From Cyrtodaria siliqua (lineage: Eukaryota > Mollusca > Bivalvia > Adapedonta > Hiatellidae), in contig JAWPHD010003254.1 of NCBI GenBank assembly GCA_037043455.1, positions 62,001 through 126,000 on the forward strand: a DNA stretch of 64,000 nt. Direction: 5' to 3'. Both the position numbers and the translations under genes were made by a program. Position 1 is the first letter of the stretch. Each line of letters begins with the position of its first letter. This document shows positions 37,501 to 52,800 of the stretch, one piece after another. The notes under the pieces are model-generated. The model made no database searches. It was given only the letters and a program-made list of their open reading frames with translations, and was not told where the DNA came from.

Positions 37501-40500
37501 TAAAAAGGTTTAGCATATGAATGTAAATGAATTCGGTGAAATAAACACTGTCGTTGTTTCAATATATATTTTGTAGTATTTTTTTTTTTGTTTTGTTTTA
37601 AATTATACACCTTCTTCTGCCAATAGTGTTATAGATTTATATACATGTAGAGTTATATATCGGTCTCTGGATTTGAAAATAATGACAAAATGTTTCATGG
37701 ATGTCTATTCAAAACGCAGAAAAATTGATAATGTTACTAGCTATTATATTAGTTCAGTAATGTTGTATGGCAAAACAACAACAATAACGGCTTTTACCTC
37801 ATGCAGTAAGTAAAATAAGTGCTTTACAAGCATATATATACTTTATATTCTAAATAAAAAAATTGTTAGGTCTGTTTTTTCGATCTCTACATGTACATAA
37901 TACATTATGTCGTGCTCATAATACATTTGACTATATTATTTAGATCATCTTCGTGCGCGATGAACTAACTAGTTTCTCACGCATCATATATCCGTCTTGT
38001 GCAATACGCGGCTCGCCGCGGCGGTATTGCACCGCTCACGGAATTGCAATATACAGAAAATGTAGGCATATCATAAAACTACGTTTCCCTAAATGGTGCG
38101 TGATTTTGTCATATACCGACGTTTGTACCATGATTAGGCTGTACTTCCAATAGGGCACCGCAATAGTTGATTAGTCGCTGTGTGGTATATTGTTATTTGG
38201 CGGCACGTGGAGAGCGTGTCATACTGCAAATCCGAATCTCATACACCACTATAGACTGTTTTGGAGGCGGCGGGGACTTATGGTATATAGAATACTATAG
38301 AAATTAGATGCTGTTACATTTATTTATTTATCAATTATACTTACTAGACTCTAAATATATTTTTTCAATGTCTATTTTTCGGCAAAAATAAAGTCCTTAT
38401 AATCTGACGCTCGTATTAATGTACAAGTATTAGACCATGTCCATTCATTCGGAATATACTGCATTTCGCGCTTAGTGTAAATGTACCGAGATATTGCAGC
38501 GTTGCTGGTGACTTTCAGAATTTCGATGACCTGCACCGCGTTCAACTTCCTCATCGCCATCGGTTGATGAATCCGAGGTATTTTCATCCTCAGACACGAA
38601 TTCTGGCTCAAAATCGTAAGGTTGCACGTTGTGCAACCTTCTTATCATGGGCATTTCATCTGACTCAGCATCATAGTCGCTTAATTCCGACATTTTCACA
38701 CACACTATACTGTTTTTGCGTGCTTTCCCTATGTACAAATGGTTTCGTATTGTTCCCAATGACGTCACTTCCGGTTTTACGAGGAAGAGTTTTCCCCCTT
38801 TGATTTTTTTTTAATTTTTTAGCGTAGCCTGTTCGTCTTTTCGGTTTTTATCTTTAAAAACATATTTTCACTAAAAATACATCAATAGCATAGTTACCAT
38901 CGTATTTATAATGATATTTGATAATTAAAAACATATCAACAACGGATTTGTTGATTTAGGACAAATTTCTGCTTTAAGCGTTCAAGGCGCATTGCTACTG
39001 AGGCGTAATACGATGGTACACTGCGTTGGCAGGATGTTCATTTTTATATACGAGAATACGCTATCATGTAGGTTAACCACTACTTGGAATTTTAACAAAG
39101 TAAAACCCAGCATCTTGATTAGTTCTGGTCGGCTGTTATATCACAGTTTATTTGTACTATATAAACAAAGTTCTAACGCAACATAATCGTTTTTGTATAC
39201 TCGGTAAAAAACGTTTTGGACCAGGGTATATAAAGTCATATAAAAATAAAACTAGTGGATAGAATTTAAGTATCTTTTTTTAGTAACCAAGTTCTACTCT
39301 ACGCGGTTAATTTGGTACCAGAAACATTAAATTCCAAACAAGATTTGATTTTTAAAAAATACCGCGAACACACAAAGGGTCTGTAAAAAATGTTGCAAAG
39401 TCCATAAAAAGTAACAGTTACGGACACATTCGAGTAACCAATCAAAAGATTATTATTTTTTCGCAAACTTCCATTGTAAACGATAATTATTGTTGATTTT
39501 TGATCTATTGTGAATTATCAACTGAGATAATAAGGGTTATGGTCGAATGTCATAGTTCAGCGATCATTGTACGGGTTCGAACACTGCCATGGACCAAAAC
39601 TTTTTTACAGAGTATATATATGACTTTACGTGATGGACACTTATTTGAAAATAATATGAAAACAAGTATATACTGAAAGACATAAATAACATGGTAAATC
39701 CCATTGAGCAGATTCAACGGTATGTGCTTCAGCAGCCATTAACAATATAATTAACAAGTATATGCAGGACATTGATTTTAAATGATATGTGCGAAAAAGG
39801 CAGCAACATGTTTTAATGTACCTGCTTTACAGAAATTATAATTTCGTTCTTATTTCAAAATATAAAGGGAGATAATTTTAAAATTCAAAACTTTGGTTCG
39901 TCATTTCATTATAATGACAAGGTTAATGTCAATTGTTTTTGCGTTTTTTATCACTCGAAACCCAGAATACTTATTTAATAAAGTTTAAACCTGTTCTTGA
40001 TAATATTCTTATTTTTAATGTGAACATTTTTGTTTTATATAAATGGGAGATAACTTGATACTTACTTTGAATCACACATAATAACCTTCTGACATGCCAA
40101 AGTTATCAAATACTTCACATTATAAAATAAACATTCAGTTTCTTTAATCTAGATATGCAGAATACCGTGCTAAACTTATTTCTTTAGTATATAGTTACTA
40201 AGTGCGTTTTTTGATGCAGTTGTAGGCTGTGGATATGATTACAGTTGTGCTTGAGTTAAGTATACTAGTTACCGTTTTCTGATTCGTATCTGATCAATAT
40301 TTCATGTTAAAGTTACACTTATTTTTTTGTATGTGCTCTTTATTAATTGGACATCAATCCTAAATTTGTGACGTTTCTTTCCTATAGTGAGCCACACAAA
40401 CTTAGTAAGAGTATTGAATCGAGTCGGATGGCTAAAATAACCTATTTCTTCATGCTATACTATATACCTTATTTTCTAAAATTTATCATTCATTCCAAAC

Positions 40501-43500
40501 TTTGAAGTTAAACATTGCAATCAATAAACATTATATAGAATACAGTATTGAAAATTATCCATGTTGAGTTATAATTACAATATAATTAATAATTTATGAT
40601 GACGAGTACATTGTATTTTCTTTTTCGTCTTATAGTTAGTCTACACATATGTACTTTACTTACAGGCTGTCCTGGATTCCCGTCATTGCCAGTAGCACCT
40701 GGCATACCGGCTTGACCCTGTAAAATAACACAGTCAGTTTAATACGAAGTTATTTCACATATTGTGTTATAGATTCTGTATTATATGTTTGCAAGATGTA
40801 AAGATCAATTTACTACACAATTTTTTTTATTTTTTTATTTTAGGCGTAAATCAGTATTGCCGGTTCCCACATTTGTTGTAAACACGTGGTTAATTGATCT
40901 CAATCGTGTAGATGTTTGTCTATTGTAGAAGTTGATTTAAAAGACATTTTACTTTTTTTACAATTTCCACCTGATGTAGTAAAAGCAGGCTACCTATGCA
41001 AGTCAAAAGGAAATGTAGCATTCACAGAACAAGGTCAACCAAAAACACGCAGTGAAACATAGAATAATTAGGCCTATAAGGAAAAATAGAAGCAAAGTAT
41101 GGGACACCACACAAATAAAAGGGTTGACATAGGGGTACCACCTACGACGGTCAGTGGCAAAAGGTTCAGTGACAAAAAGGCCACTGGAGGTTTAAATAAG
41201 GTTCTAGGGTGCACCAAAACTCACTCTTATCCTCATCGTTAAGTTAAATAAAGAAATCCTCGCCAGGTTATATTCTCTAACAAAGTCAACTGAACACGGG
41301 AAATGTCCACCTTATCTAGTGAAGTCGACTGAACACGGAGAAATGTCACCCTGTGTCGTAAATACTGAAAATGGAGATTCTTTGGAAGCAGCAAATAAAA
41401 CCAAGGGATAAGTAGCAGACTCGGTTTTATTGAATCTGTTCATGAGAGGTAATGTAGGCATCGACATCTCTCATGCCCCCTAACACCGGTATTCTAATTT
41501 AACCCCACCTATATTGTGCTCAATGATCCCAAAATACCAGTAAAACAATACTACTGATTTGTCTGAACACAAGGAAATGTCCACTTTATGTAGTAAAGTC
41601 GATTGAACACGAGGAAATGTCCGCCGACATAGAACTGAGTAAATTCGAGTAAACGTGAATAATTGTCAGCCGATGTGTAAACATGAGGAAATGCCCGTCT
41701 GAACTTTATGGAAACCAGAAAAACAAATACTATCAAAATGTTTTAAATTGACCGATATAGAACTATTTACTTGAACATGCCCCTGTTTAAATTTGAAACT
41801 AGTAATCTCGTCTATTTAATGTATTTTCTTACGCTAATATTGCACCTAACGTAAATGTTGTTTATGTTGTTTCTAACGTTAATGTTGTTTATGTTGTTTC
41901 TAACGTAAATGTCGTTTATGTTGTTTCTAACGTTAATGTTGTTTATGTTGTTTCTAACGTTAATTTTGTTTATGTTGTTTCTAACGTTAATGTCGTTTAT
42001 GTTTTTTCTAACGTTAATGTTGTTTATGTTGTTTCTAACGTTAATGTTGTTTATGTTGTTTCTAACGTAAATGTCGTTTATGTTGTTTCTAACGTTAATG
42101 TTGTTTATGTTGTTTCTAACGTTAATTTTGTTTATGTTGTTTCTAACGTTAATGTCGTTTATGTTGTTTCTAACATTAATGTCGTTTATGTTGTTTCTAA
42201 CGTTAATGTTGTTTATGTTGTTTCTAACGTTAATGTTGTTTATGTTGTTTCTAACGTTTATGTTGTTTCTAACGTTAATGTTGTTTATGTTGTTTCTAAC
42301 GTTAATGTTGTTTATGTTGTTTCTAACGTAAATGTCGTTTATGTTGTTTCTAACATTAATGTCGTTTATGTTGTTTCTAACGTTAATTTTGTTTATGTTG
42401 TTTCTAACGTTAATGTTGTTTATGTTGTTTCTAACGTTAATTTTGTTTATGTTGTTTCTAACGTTAATGTCGTTTATGTTGTTTCTAACATTAATGTCGT
42501 TTATGTTGTTTCTAACGTTAATGTTGTTTATGTTGTTTCTAACGTTAATGTTGTTTATGTTGTTTCTAACGTTAATGTTGTTTATGTTGTTTCTAACATT
42601 AATGTCGTTTATGTTGTTTCTAACGTTAATTTTGTTTATGTTGTTTCTAACGTTAATTTTGTTTATGTTGTTTCTAACGTTAATGTCGTTTATGTTGTTT
42701 CTAACATTAATGTCGTTTATGTTGTTTCTAACGTTAATGTTGTTTATGTTGTTTCTAACGTTAATGTTGTTTATGTTGTTTCTAACGTAAATGTCGTTTA
42801 TGTTGTTTCTAACATTAATGTCGTTTATGTTGTTTCTAACGTTAATTTTGTTTATGTTGTTTCTAACGTAAATGTCGTTTATGTTGTTTCTAACATTAAT
42901 GTCGTTTATGTTGTTTCTAACGTTAATGTTGTGGTTAACAAACAATAAGTTTATGTATATGTGCAATTATGTACTGTTTTAGTTAAATTAAGTAAAATTT
43001 AATAATATTCCCAAGTATTTAATATTATATACAACCTACCGATTCTCCACGGTTTCCTTGCGCACCTCTAGGCCCGGGTTCACCAGGTGGTCCCTAACAA
43101 AATATCACAGAAAACAGTAAGCAATGATTTATGGTACATACACATTTGTTATTAAATAAATCTATCTTGCTAAATGCATTTATAAACTGACAAAAGCGTC
43201 AACATATATTTTAAGCTGTAGATATTTATAAAACTATGCTATTTATGTTTAATCCTTTATAAAAGAAACACACGCACACACACACGATTAGTTTGAAGGG
43301 GATGAGAGGAGGAATTGTTTTTCTTTTGATTTTTATTTCATTATTTTTTTCAGTAATTAAATTGCTTTATTTAAACATTCATTATATTTTGCATGTTCTT
43401 CGATCACGTGTAGCCATAACATAAATAAAATTTGTTCAAAATACTAAATAATGTCCAGGTAATTCACCCATGACAATCGATATTTGCTGATCGTTCTTAC

Positions 43501-46500
43501 AGCAATTCCGCTATGCAAATCTTAAAGTTAAGTCTGAATCACTGAGACGTACTATATTATCACTGGAGATAATCAAATGATTGGAAAGTAACAGATAAGA
43601 GGCGATTAGTCACGGCATATTATCTGAAAATTAAAATAAAAACAAAAATAGTAAACTATAATAAAAGACGCGATATCCAATACAAATAATGATTTTCAGT
43701 ATGTATTATTTATATATAAATAATTTTCGCTTATTTTCGCATCCTCTTCCCATCCCATTTTATGTTAGATATATGAAAGGTTATACTACAGAAATTATCC
43801 TTGTATGAACATATTGAGATAGTGTTACTTTTAAGCAAAATTAGAATGTTTACTAGAACTGCATGTTTACATAATAATAGCAGACACAAAATATAAAAGG
43901 TAACACAGATGTAGAAGAGACGTCTTAGAGCAAAGTTGCGCAAGCATCGTTGCGGAATATGTTTCAAATGCTGATATGGAAATACGGTGGCTTGATCTGT
44001 GTTTATAGCTAGTATTTAGTCTAAAGTAGCATTGGCCATTTGTTATGGAATCGCTGTCATGCTTTACATCATTGCTTTAAGACGGAATCTTGTATAAACC
44101 AAATACTACTCCATAATAATCACTATTAAAATACGGCTAGCGGTAAAAAAAAGTAATACAGACCGATACTGTACTTAGCAAAAGGTAGTCCAGATTTGGC
44201 AACAAAATGTGAAGACCAACATGCTCGAATTTTACAGCAGCGCTAAAGACCACGCAAATAATTACGACAGTTAACTTACCATACATCATATTGCCTAGAT
44301 CAGTCAGCGCGGCGCAAAAACAAATTAAAATCATTAAACGCAATGTAACATATAGGTGCAATGCATTCCAAAATAAATTTATAAAAATCGCACGACATTC
44401 TGTTAAATACTTTCAATGCGCGCAGGCATATTTGACATTATAAGTTGTTAAATAAGGACGAACAATTTAGAAGTTAATATGCATTTACATTTATAAAGCG
44501 TGTTGAGCATGAGATAAAAATATCAAAATTAGAATATTAACCAAAATATTTAAAATGATATACAAAACGCTCAAGTTATTTGAATTTGATAATGATCACG
44601 TGATTTAATGCAGCATGTGTTACGAGTCATGATCACGCGATATAATACTGCATGGTTGACATATATGAGTCATGCATGAATTACAATGGAGTAGTACTCG
44701 GATTCGTGCCAGGTATTCCTCTTGTACCGATTCTTCAAGGCTTTGTAAGGTCTGCACTTGTCCCGGAGGCCCGGGTCGACCCTAAAATAAAATAAAACAT
44801 TTTAGTTCTTGCCCTTTACTGAGGATGGAAAGATGTGCAACGAGGCTGTATAAAGTAACTATAAATCAACGTGGTATAGGTTATTAAAGTCTCGTCACAG
44901 TACAGCATTTTATACAGTAAAACATTACATATGATTTTAACTATTCCATTCTAAAAGAATTATAAGAGACTATATGAAAATACATTTCATTTACAAAAAT
45001 AACAATGACAAATACATAATTGAGTTCTGAACCTACTGCACCAACCGTGTTATCAGGCCCACAACTGGCTGAACGTATGTGACTACTTCTGTGATCACAA
45101 TTCCCATCAAAATATATTTATCATTTAATATGAAAGCATGTTTAATTACCTCAACGAGGTTTAACGAGATTTTTTTTAAAACTCAAATTATGATCCTAAA
45201 TTTTCGTAAACAACGCACATGTTAATTATGTTCGTCAATAATAGGGCAGCGTGCGTACCAGGCATGATACTTATTACAATACTAACTCAAAGAGTCTGCT
45301 AATCTTATAAAAAATCCGCAAAAATCACCAAAATAGTGACTCTCTCTAACTGCGTGAGAAATTACAATCTAAAACGTTACGAAAACCTATTTTGCCCTGA
45401 TGCTCTAAAGAATGCCCTCCACCATAATTGTTCATATAAGGTCACACATCGGTATAGCTACATAGACTCGTGATAATACGACTATTACCGGCGTTATTTG
45501 ATGAAATGCTTGATAATTCTAATGGTTTATGTATTGTATTATATTATGATAGCAGAATTATAGATCGTATGACTAAATATTTCATTTTTCTTGAGAACCC
45601 AAATGCAAGGAAATAGTAAACATTTCAAAGATCACTGCTAAATTTAAGAAAAGTTGGTTCCTTTTGTTATATGCTTCTATACTAATAAGCCTATGCGTTT
45701 CATCAATGGCACACATTTTGTATATTAACTACTGTAGGAGCGTTGTTTTATCAGTATCGCCATAATCATGCATTTAACAGCTATGTTTATTTAATAGCTT
45801 TGATTTATCAGGAACTATAGGAATCAATTCTTTGTAACAGTAGGGCAGGGTCGTTCTGGATTGCGATGTATCCTTTCCGTCTCTTTATGGTGTCTCTAAA
45901 TAACCTATACTGTTTAATGAGCAGTTAAACAGCATTTAAAGCAATCAGTACTATCCTTGCTAACTTACAGGTTCACCGCGGTCTCCCTTCAGTCCTGGTG
46001 TCCCTGGTTCACCATCCAAACCCTGGAATAGATCACAGTTATGAGTTAGTAATTAACTGTTTACATGAGCAACATCTCGTGTAGGGTTAATACTTAACTT
46101 GTAAAGAATTGATTAAGAAGGATAAAAATATCGGACAGGGAAAGCAGCATTCAAGGACGACAGTCAACCACAAAACACAAAAACAAACACGCAAACAGAC
46201 AAACGAAAAGGCAAAAGTAATAAAAAATGCAAACGACATCACAAACACAAAAGGGTTGACAATAGGGCTACCGCCTTGGAACGGTCAGTGGCAAAGTAGG
46301 CCATTGGGGGGTGGGGGTGGGGGGGGGGGGGGTTAAACCGGTTCTAGGGTGCACCAAACCTCACACTTACCCTACTGTCAACCCATTAAAACAGGACAGT
46401 GTAAATAAAGAAATCCCCGCCATGATTTAATCTCTAACCAACAAGGCAGCATCAATAGGCAATATAAGTAAAACACAAATATGCTCGTGTAAATATAATA

Positions 46501-49500
46501 CAATGAAGGTACTCAATGACTTGGCAGAAGCCAGAGCAACAAGAGAATAAACCATTAAGGGCACGACAGGAAAAATTATAGACAAACATCAAACGCCACC
46601 GTCCCATTGGGCTTTAGGTAGGCGTCATCATAGGGTCCACAGCCTGTCCGGTCATCGTACAATTAAAGAGGAAAGCATAGTGGCGAACTGTAAAAGGGTC
46701 CACCACCAAGCATGCAGTACGTTGCAAAATGATAGGGTCATAACCTCTTTTGATAAACTTTTTAACAAGTTTAACAAAGATAGTATGAAAGTGATCATGA
46801 CCATGAATCTTACGAAGTTTATAAATCACATCACCATAGAAGTGCATAAGCCGCAAACATGACAGACAGGCGGTTAGAGCTGAACCCAGAAGGCTTGTTG
46901 CGGTTAGAATCGAGACTGAACCCAGAAGGCTTGTTGCGGTTAGAACCGAGACTGACCCCAGAAGGCTTGTTGCGGTTAGAACCGAGACTGAACCCAGAAG
47001 GCTTGTTAAAGCCATACACACTTCGGCAATTTTTGACACAGTAAATAAATGATAAATAGTCGAACGGGAAACCCCCCAACCCGAACTGTTCTTTGATAAG
47101 GCATTCAATGCATATTCAAAGACTCGTATCTAAAATGTCTTGAAAGTTCTAAATTAAGAATCCCTGAAAGTTGTATCCTAAAATAGTAAGACTTTCTGTA
47201 GTTATTTTCAAAGGTTTAGTAAATGTACACAACTGAAGCATTACCGATACATGCCGTCAGAGAAAAGTTTGACAGTGAGCACACGTCAGTCTTGCTTATT
47301 GACAAATTCGTTCAAGATTAACATCAATTTGAGGACTTCATAAAAGATTAAGTAGTTTTGAATGAATTATCTTGGTAAATTATATCTATGTTGTTATCAT
47401 TATTATTATCATAATATATCAGTTTCTATAATACTGTAAAAGGACTTTCTTTGGTATAAGACACGGCAAATAAAAATAGTTTAGATATGTGTTTGACAAA
47501 AACAGGTACTTTTAACAAATTGGATTTTCCCCCTCAAATTAATGTTGGGATTTGAGAAGAATCATTTAATCACTCCATCATATGAGTTACTTACATCGAG
47601 TCCGTCGTTCCCTGGAAGTCCATTATATCCTGGTTCACTCTGAAGTATAGAATTATTGTATGAACATAAACACTCAAATCTACTACAATAGTCAAATATA
47701 CTCTGTATTTTTTTTGAACCTTGGTGATGTAAGATATCTCAAATAATAAATATTTTTTATTGAGTCTGTTCATGAGAGGTAATATAACGTTCAACACCTC
47801 TCACGCCTAGCACCAACTGGGATTAATGATCCCATAGGACCAGTAAGTAATACTCGTAACAATAAACATTAGGTTTGCTTTATTAAATCGGTAAAAATCT
47901 GAACCGCTGAATTAACTAACCTACTTTATAGCATAATGACTGGTATACACCTTATTGAACAGTAGGGACACGTGTTTTTTACACTTGGGTGTTCTCAACA
48001 TGTTGTTATTAATTTATTCTTTGGTGTTTCGATGGAACTTTTAAAGCAAAGGATGTAATGTAACAAACTAAAAACAAAGTATATCGTGTTTATATTTTCA
48101 AATACAGATTGACATAAACAGAACAACTCAGAAAAGTAACTAGTTTATACATTAATAAATGTGTTTAACAAAATTGTTCAGCATGTATACATTTCAAAAT
48201 AACATTCAACGCAAGTATAGCACACATCAGGAACATTAAAAAAATGAAAAACAAATAAATGAGTACGTTGTTCAATTGTATTTATTTTTTGTTCACAGTT
48301 TCTTTTTGATAAGCAAGTGATTATATTTAATGTATAGGTGACTCAGGAAAGTAACTCTATGAGCAATTGCTTTCATACCAGTCCCTTTTCACATTTTGTA
48401 TAATATACATTTTTAATGCTTGTATTATTATTGAACATGTGTAAGATAAGTTTAAACCAAGTGCTAACATTGATCATAAATAAAGTAATATAACTGCTCC
48501 TTAATGAGTGTACATATTGCAAGCTTTCGATTTTGATGGGGTTCACGGCAAAAAATATCGACACAGTTCTGGATTAGGGTATGTTTTTGCCTCATTAATT
48601 TCTTGATATTTAAGAATTTAGTTCAGCTAAAGCGCATATACATTTCAAAATGCAACTCGATTCCTCCAGTACTTTCTGAGAACCCTCCAAAAATCTACAC
48701 AGTAATACGCTTTCTTTCATTTCCAAGACTTTGTAGGGGTAATCTCAGAAAGCACATTCAACTTTTGAAATTGTTAGCGTCATTGTTGATACGCGTGACT
48801 TTTAGTGTAAGATAACAATTTCCAGCACACATGTATTTATCTGGTATGAGAGAATAACACTCCAGGCCTTGAGTTCAACCATTTTGAGTTTAACCATTTT
48901 GCTGATGTCACATGCCCGTGATGCTTCGTGCCCTGGGCAGGATAACAGTAGAAGTAGAAGTTCACCAACCATTCTTGAGAATATGCTTAGACTTAAGCCT
49001 AAGTGCGCAGATTTCAATCACAATTATTTCTTTCTGTTTCAAATTTAAAATATAAACGTTTAGAACAATCTGCTATGTATACATTTGATAAATACTAGTA
49101 AATAGCAACTTCATACGATTGTTTATCTTTGAAGGTTATGGGAATGAGAATATTTGTGAACGAAATTTGTGTACTTGTGTTCAAGTCTAAACATAGTTTG
49201 AAGAATGGTTGGTAAATTCCTGGCCTGGTATAGTAAATAATATGTATACAGAGACATATAACTATCTCCAAGTTTTCAGACTACATTCATATTTTGTATC
49301 TGTCCGGCGCAATGGGTATTTGGGGAATTTGGGGAAATAGTGAGCCAATGTTTATATTACACTGATGCTGTAAAATAAAGAGTGTCTCAACGCGTTGAGT
49401 GTAATTTCCTATTTAGATACGTTTATATTGTAACGTTAAAACAGCATAATTACTCGGAAACGGCAAAGCACGCACACTTACAACATGTTGTCAAACGTGT

Positions 49501-49782
49501 TGGAGTTACTTCCCTTCAAAGACCTTTATACTATAATTTATTATCAAGTATAGTCGACTGTATATTTGTTCAATGAGCTCTGCAATGTCAGTTTCGTTCA
49601 ATCAAGAAATTATTGTTACTCCCCATTTAAAATATTCAAATTTTCTATAATATTATGATGCAAATGTCACCCTTACCGCGTCTCCCTTGGGTCCGGTTAG
49701 ACCTTCTGGCCCTCTTTCTCCAGCATGTCCCTGTAAACAAATATAAATAATTTGTTCATTAAACATATCCACCTATTGTAAA

Positions 49783-49813
<31 letters not shown>

Positions 49814-52800
49814 GCAAAGCAATATTTTGGATAACAACTTGTATAGAGATTTGGTCAGTATACGATCATTTGCATGTGATTCATTTATAAACATTGGTTC
49901 CTACACATTACTTGACAAGACATTAAAACATCACACATAAATCAAGATATCTTACAGGTTTCCCATCTATGCCGTCACGTCCGGGCGCACCTCTGTCACC
50001 ATGAAGACCCTAAAAAAGAAGAGATATATTTGCATTACTGGCTTATATATTGGAGCTGACCTTCAAATTAAGTAAGTGTTGGTTCTTTCTGTACACCTTA
50101 GTGGCGTTATTCCTTCTGTTAACACGCTCAATTTGACTTCATCCGGGGATTCTTTTTATCTCCATTCACATTTATCGAGTAGTGTCAGATTCTATTTTGT
50201 GTCATTTACATACTTTCCACAGAGGAAATGTCAGTGGCAAGGTATTACACGACCGTTCGAATAATTATGGATGATTTTGATTATAAGCCGGTATATTACG
50301 ACGCTCAGTATATTATCATAACACCTCCGGGATGTGCAGCGCTTTAAAGGTGCCCTCCCAGGGGTTAGGGGATCCAGGGTAGATTGAACTTTATTTTTAG
50401 GGATCTAGGAACAGTGTCCTGCCAAAAAGAAATAGTTTGGGGATTTGAGGAACAATAATAATTACGTTAAGGGATGCAGGGAACAAGAAACCATATTGAA
50501 GGGAAGCCGAAAACAAAACGCGGAGATTGGACTGCACTACGAAATACGATGTTTAGCCCAGGCTGGCAATATTTCGCTTTATACTAGTAAATACTCATTT
50601 TTTGTACTGTTAAAAGCAGGTAAAAAAGTCGAACAGGAAATGTAGCATTTACAGAACACAGTCAACCAAAAACGCAAACCTACTTCTTCACATGTGCATA
50701 TACGAGCGGATATCATCCCCCAATAAGTATGTTAAATATATTGTTTTATTGTTGTTGTAGCATGGTCGGTGACATTTCCTTTGATGAATGCAGAGCATAA
50801 AATCGTTTAATTTAGGGTAACTAAAGGGGCGTGGCTATGCCGTACTACACCTACCGGATATTGGAATTTAGAGTACGGTCACTATGACGTCACAGTGTTA
50901 CTATGTACACCATTCTACAAAAAAGATAGAGCTATCTCAGCTCGTTGTTTATTTAAACACCTCGATGGGCTCGTTGGTTATTTAAACACCTCGATGGGCT
51001 ACGCCCATCTCGGTGTTTAAATAAGCCAACTCGCTGAGACCAGACTCTATCTATTACTTACTGTGTATCTATGCTGAGTTTAATGATATATATAATTATC
51101 AGATTTACAAATATACATGTTTTCATGTAAGACTGGATATCATTCCTCGAATCCATATTAACCCTCGGACCCTAGGACAAAGTTAGATACCAAGAATGAT
51201 TTTCAGTCGAGTATTTTCCATTCATCTTCAATTACAATAACTGTTTAATATAAGCTGATACTGAACGGCTTTAATAGTGCTTGTGGAAAAAGTACTTGAT
51301 GCCCAACCTAATTGTGTAATGAAAGCATGACCTAACTTAACGATGTCATTGCGTTCGGACGCTGTGGTTTCTATAGGATCCTATATCTCATTTTTTTAAA
51401 CTAGAACTATCACTGAATGTGATGAATACCCGCTCTTTTTGCTCTAGCCGATGACGGCACACAAGAATAATACATGTCTAAAATATCTGTTAATTTTTTA
51501 ATGTGAAAGAAATTCTAATTAAAACAAAGGTCCATAATTTTGTAAAAAAAAAGAGCAGAATCGAAAAACCATTAATGCAGAGTCACATCTATTATCACTT
51601 GTGAACTGTATGTTAGGTGTACTAACAATCCAAGAAAAGTGTTAAAGTGAAAGCCACATGCAGTTCATTATGGAGTGATTCTGTAATAAATTAGGCATCA
51701 ACAATTTGTGATGTAGAAGGGCATAAGGTAATCAGTTGTTACGTGTACATGAAGTTTGGGAACAATCATTTCGAAAATGTTTGAAAAAAATGTGTTAACA
51801 GGTCATTATACAATATTAGTGTGGAAAATTCGAAGTCAAACAAAGGGCCATAATTCTGTAATAAAATTAGACAATCAATGATGGGTGAATGTAGAGGGAC
51901 CTAGGTCATCAGTTGTTATGTGTACATGAAGTTTGGGAACAATCATTTCGAAAATGTTTGAGAAAAAAAATGTATTAACAGGTCATTATACAATATTAGA
52001 GTGGAAAATTATAAGTCAAACAAAGGGCCATAATTCTAAAATAAATTTGGGTGATGTACAGGGACATAAGGTCATCATTTGCTTTGTGTACATGGAGTTT
52101 GGGAACAATCAATTCGAAAATGTTTGAGAAAAAATGTATTACCAGGCCATTATACAATATTAAAGACAATTCTAAGTCAAACAAAGGCATTGATGGCCTA
52201 ACTAAATTAGGCATTTAATGATGGGCTATGCACAGGGACATAAGGTTGTAATGTGTATATTAAGTTTGGGAACAATCATTTCGAAAATGTTTCAGAAAAA
52301 AATGTGTTAACATGTCATAATACAATACTGGAGTGGACAATTCTAATTGAAACAAAGGGCCATAAGTATGTAATAAGTTAGGCAATCAATGATGGGTGAT
52401 GTACAGGAACATAAGATCATCAGTTGTTATGTGTACATGAAGTTTGGGGAAAATCCATTTAAAAGTGTTTGATCATGAGATATGCAAGTATTAAAAATGT
52501 GTTACGCGACGGGACGGGACGTTGGGGACAACGTGATTCCTATCTTCACGTTGTGAAAGCGAGGGTATACAAAATGTCAAAATGGAAGCGACTGTGGGGC
52601 AGGGTTTTTTTCTTCAAGAAATGAATGTGAAAGAAATACTTGAATGTTCAGTTTCACCATTAATCAAACTTTAATCGATGATCCGAAAGTTAATTTGAAT
52701 TTGCTTGCATTTGGTTAAAGGGACACTGTCCGTAACTTTTAGCATATAAAACACACAATAATTATGTTCGCAAACATTACACACTAAACATTATTGAATA

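Noticed and set aside
38564..38803. Plus-strand frame opposite the acidic exon
   Set aside because: Shadow of the minus-strand exon, which has a promoter and a recognisable motif.
41812..42966. A 384-codon minus-strand frame of NVRNNINDI repeats as an Asn-rich protein
   Set aside because: The unit is 27 bp, so any stop-free unit leaves frames open through the whole array. No promoter, splice site or non-repeat coding flank supports it.
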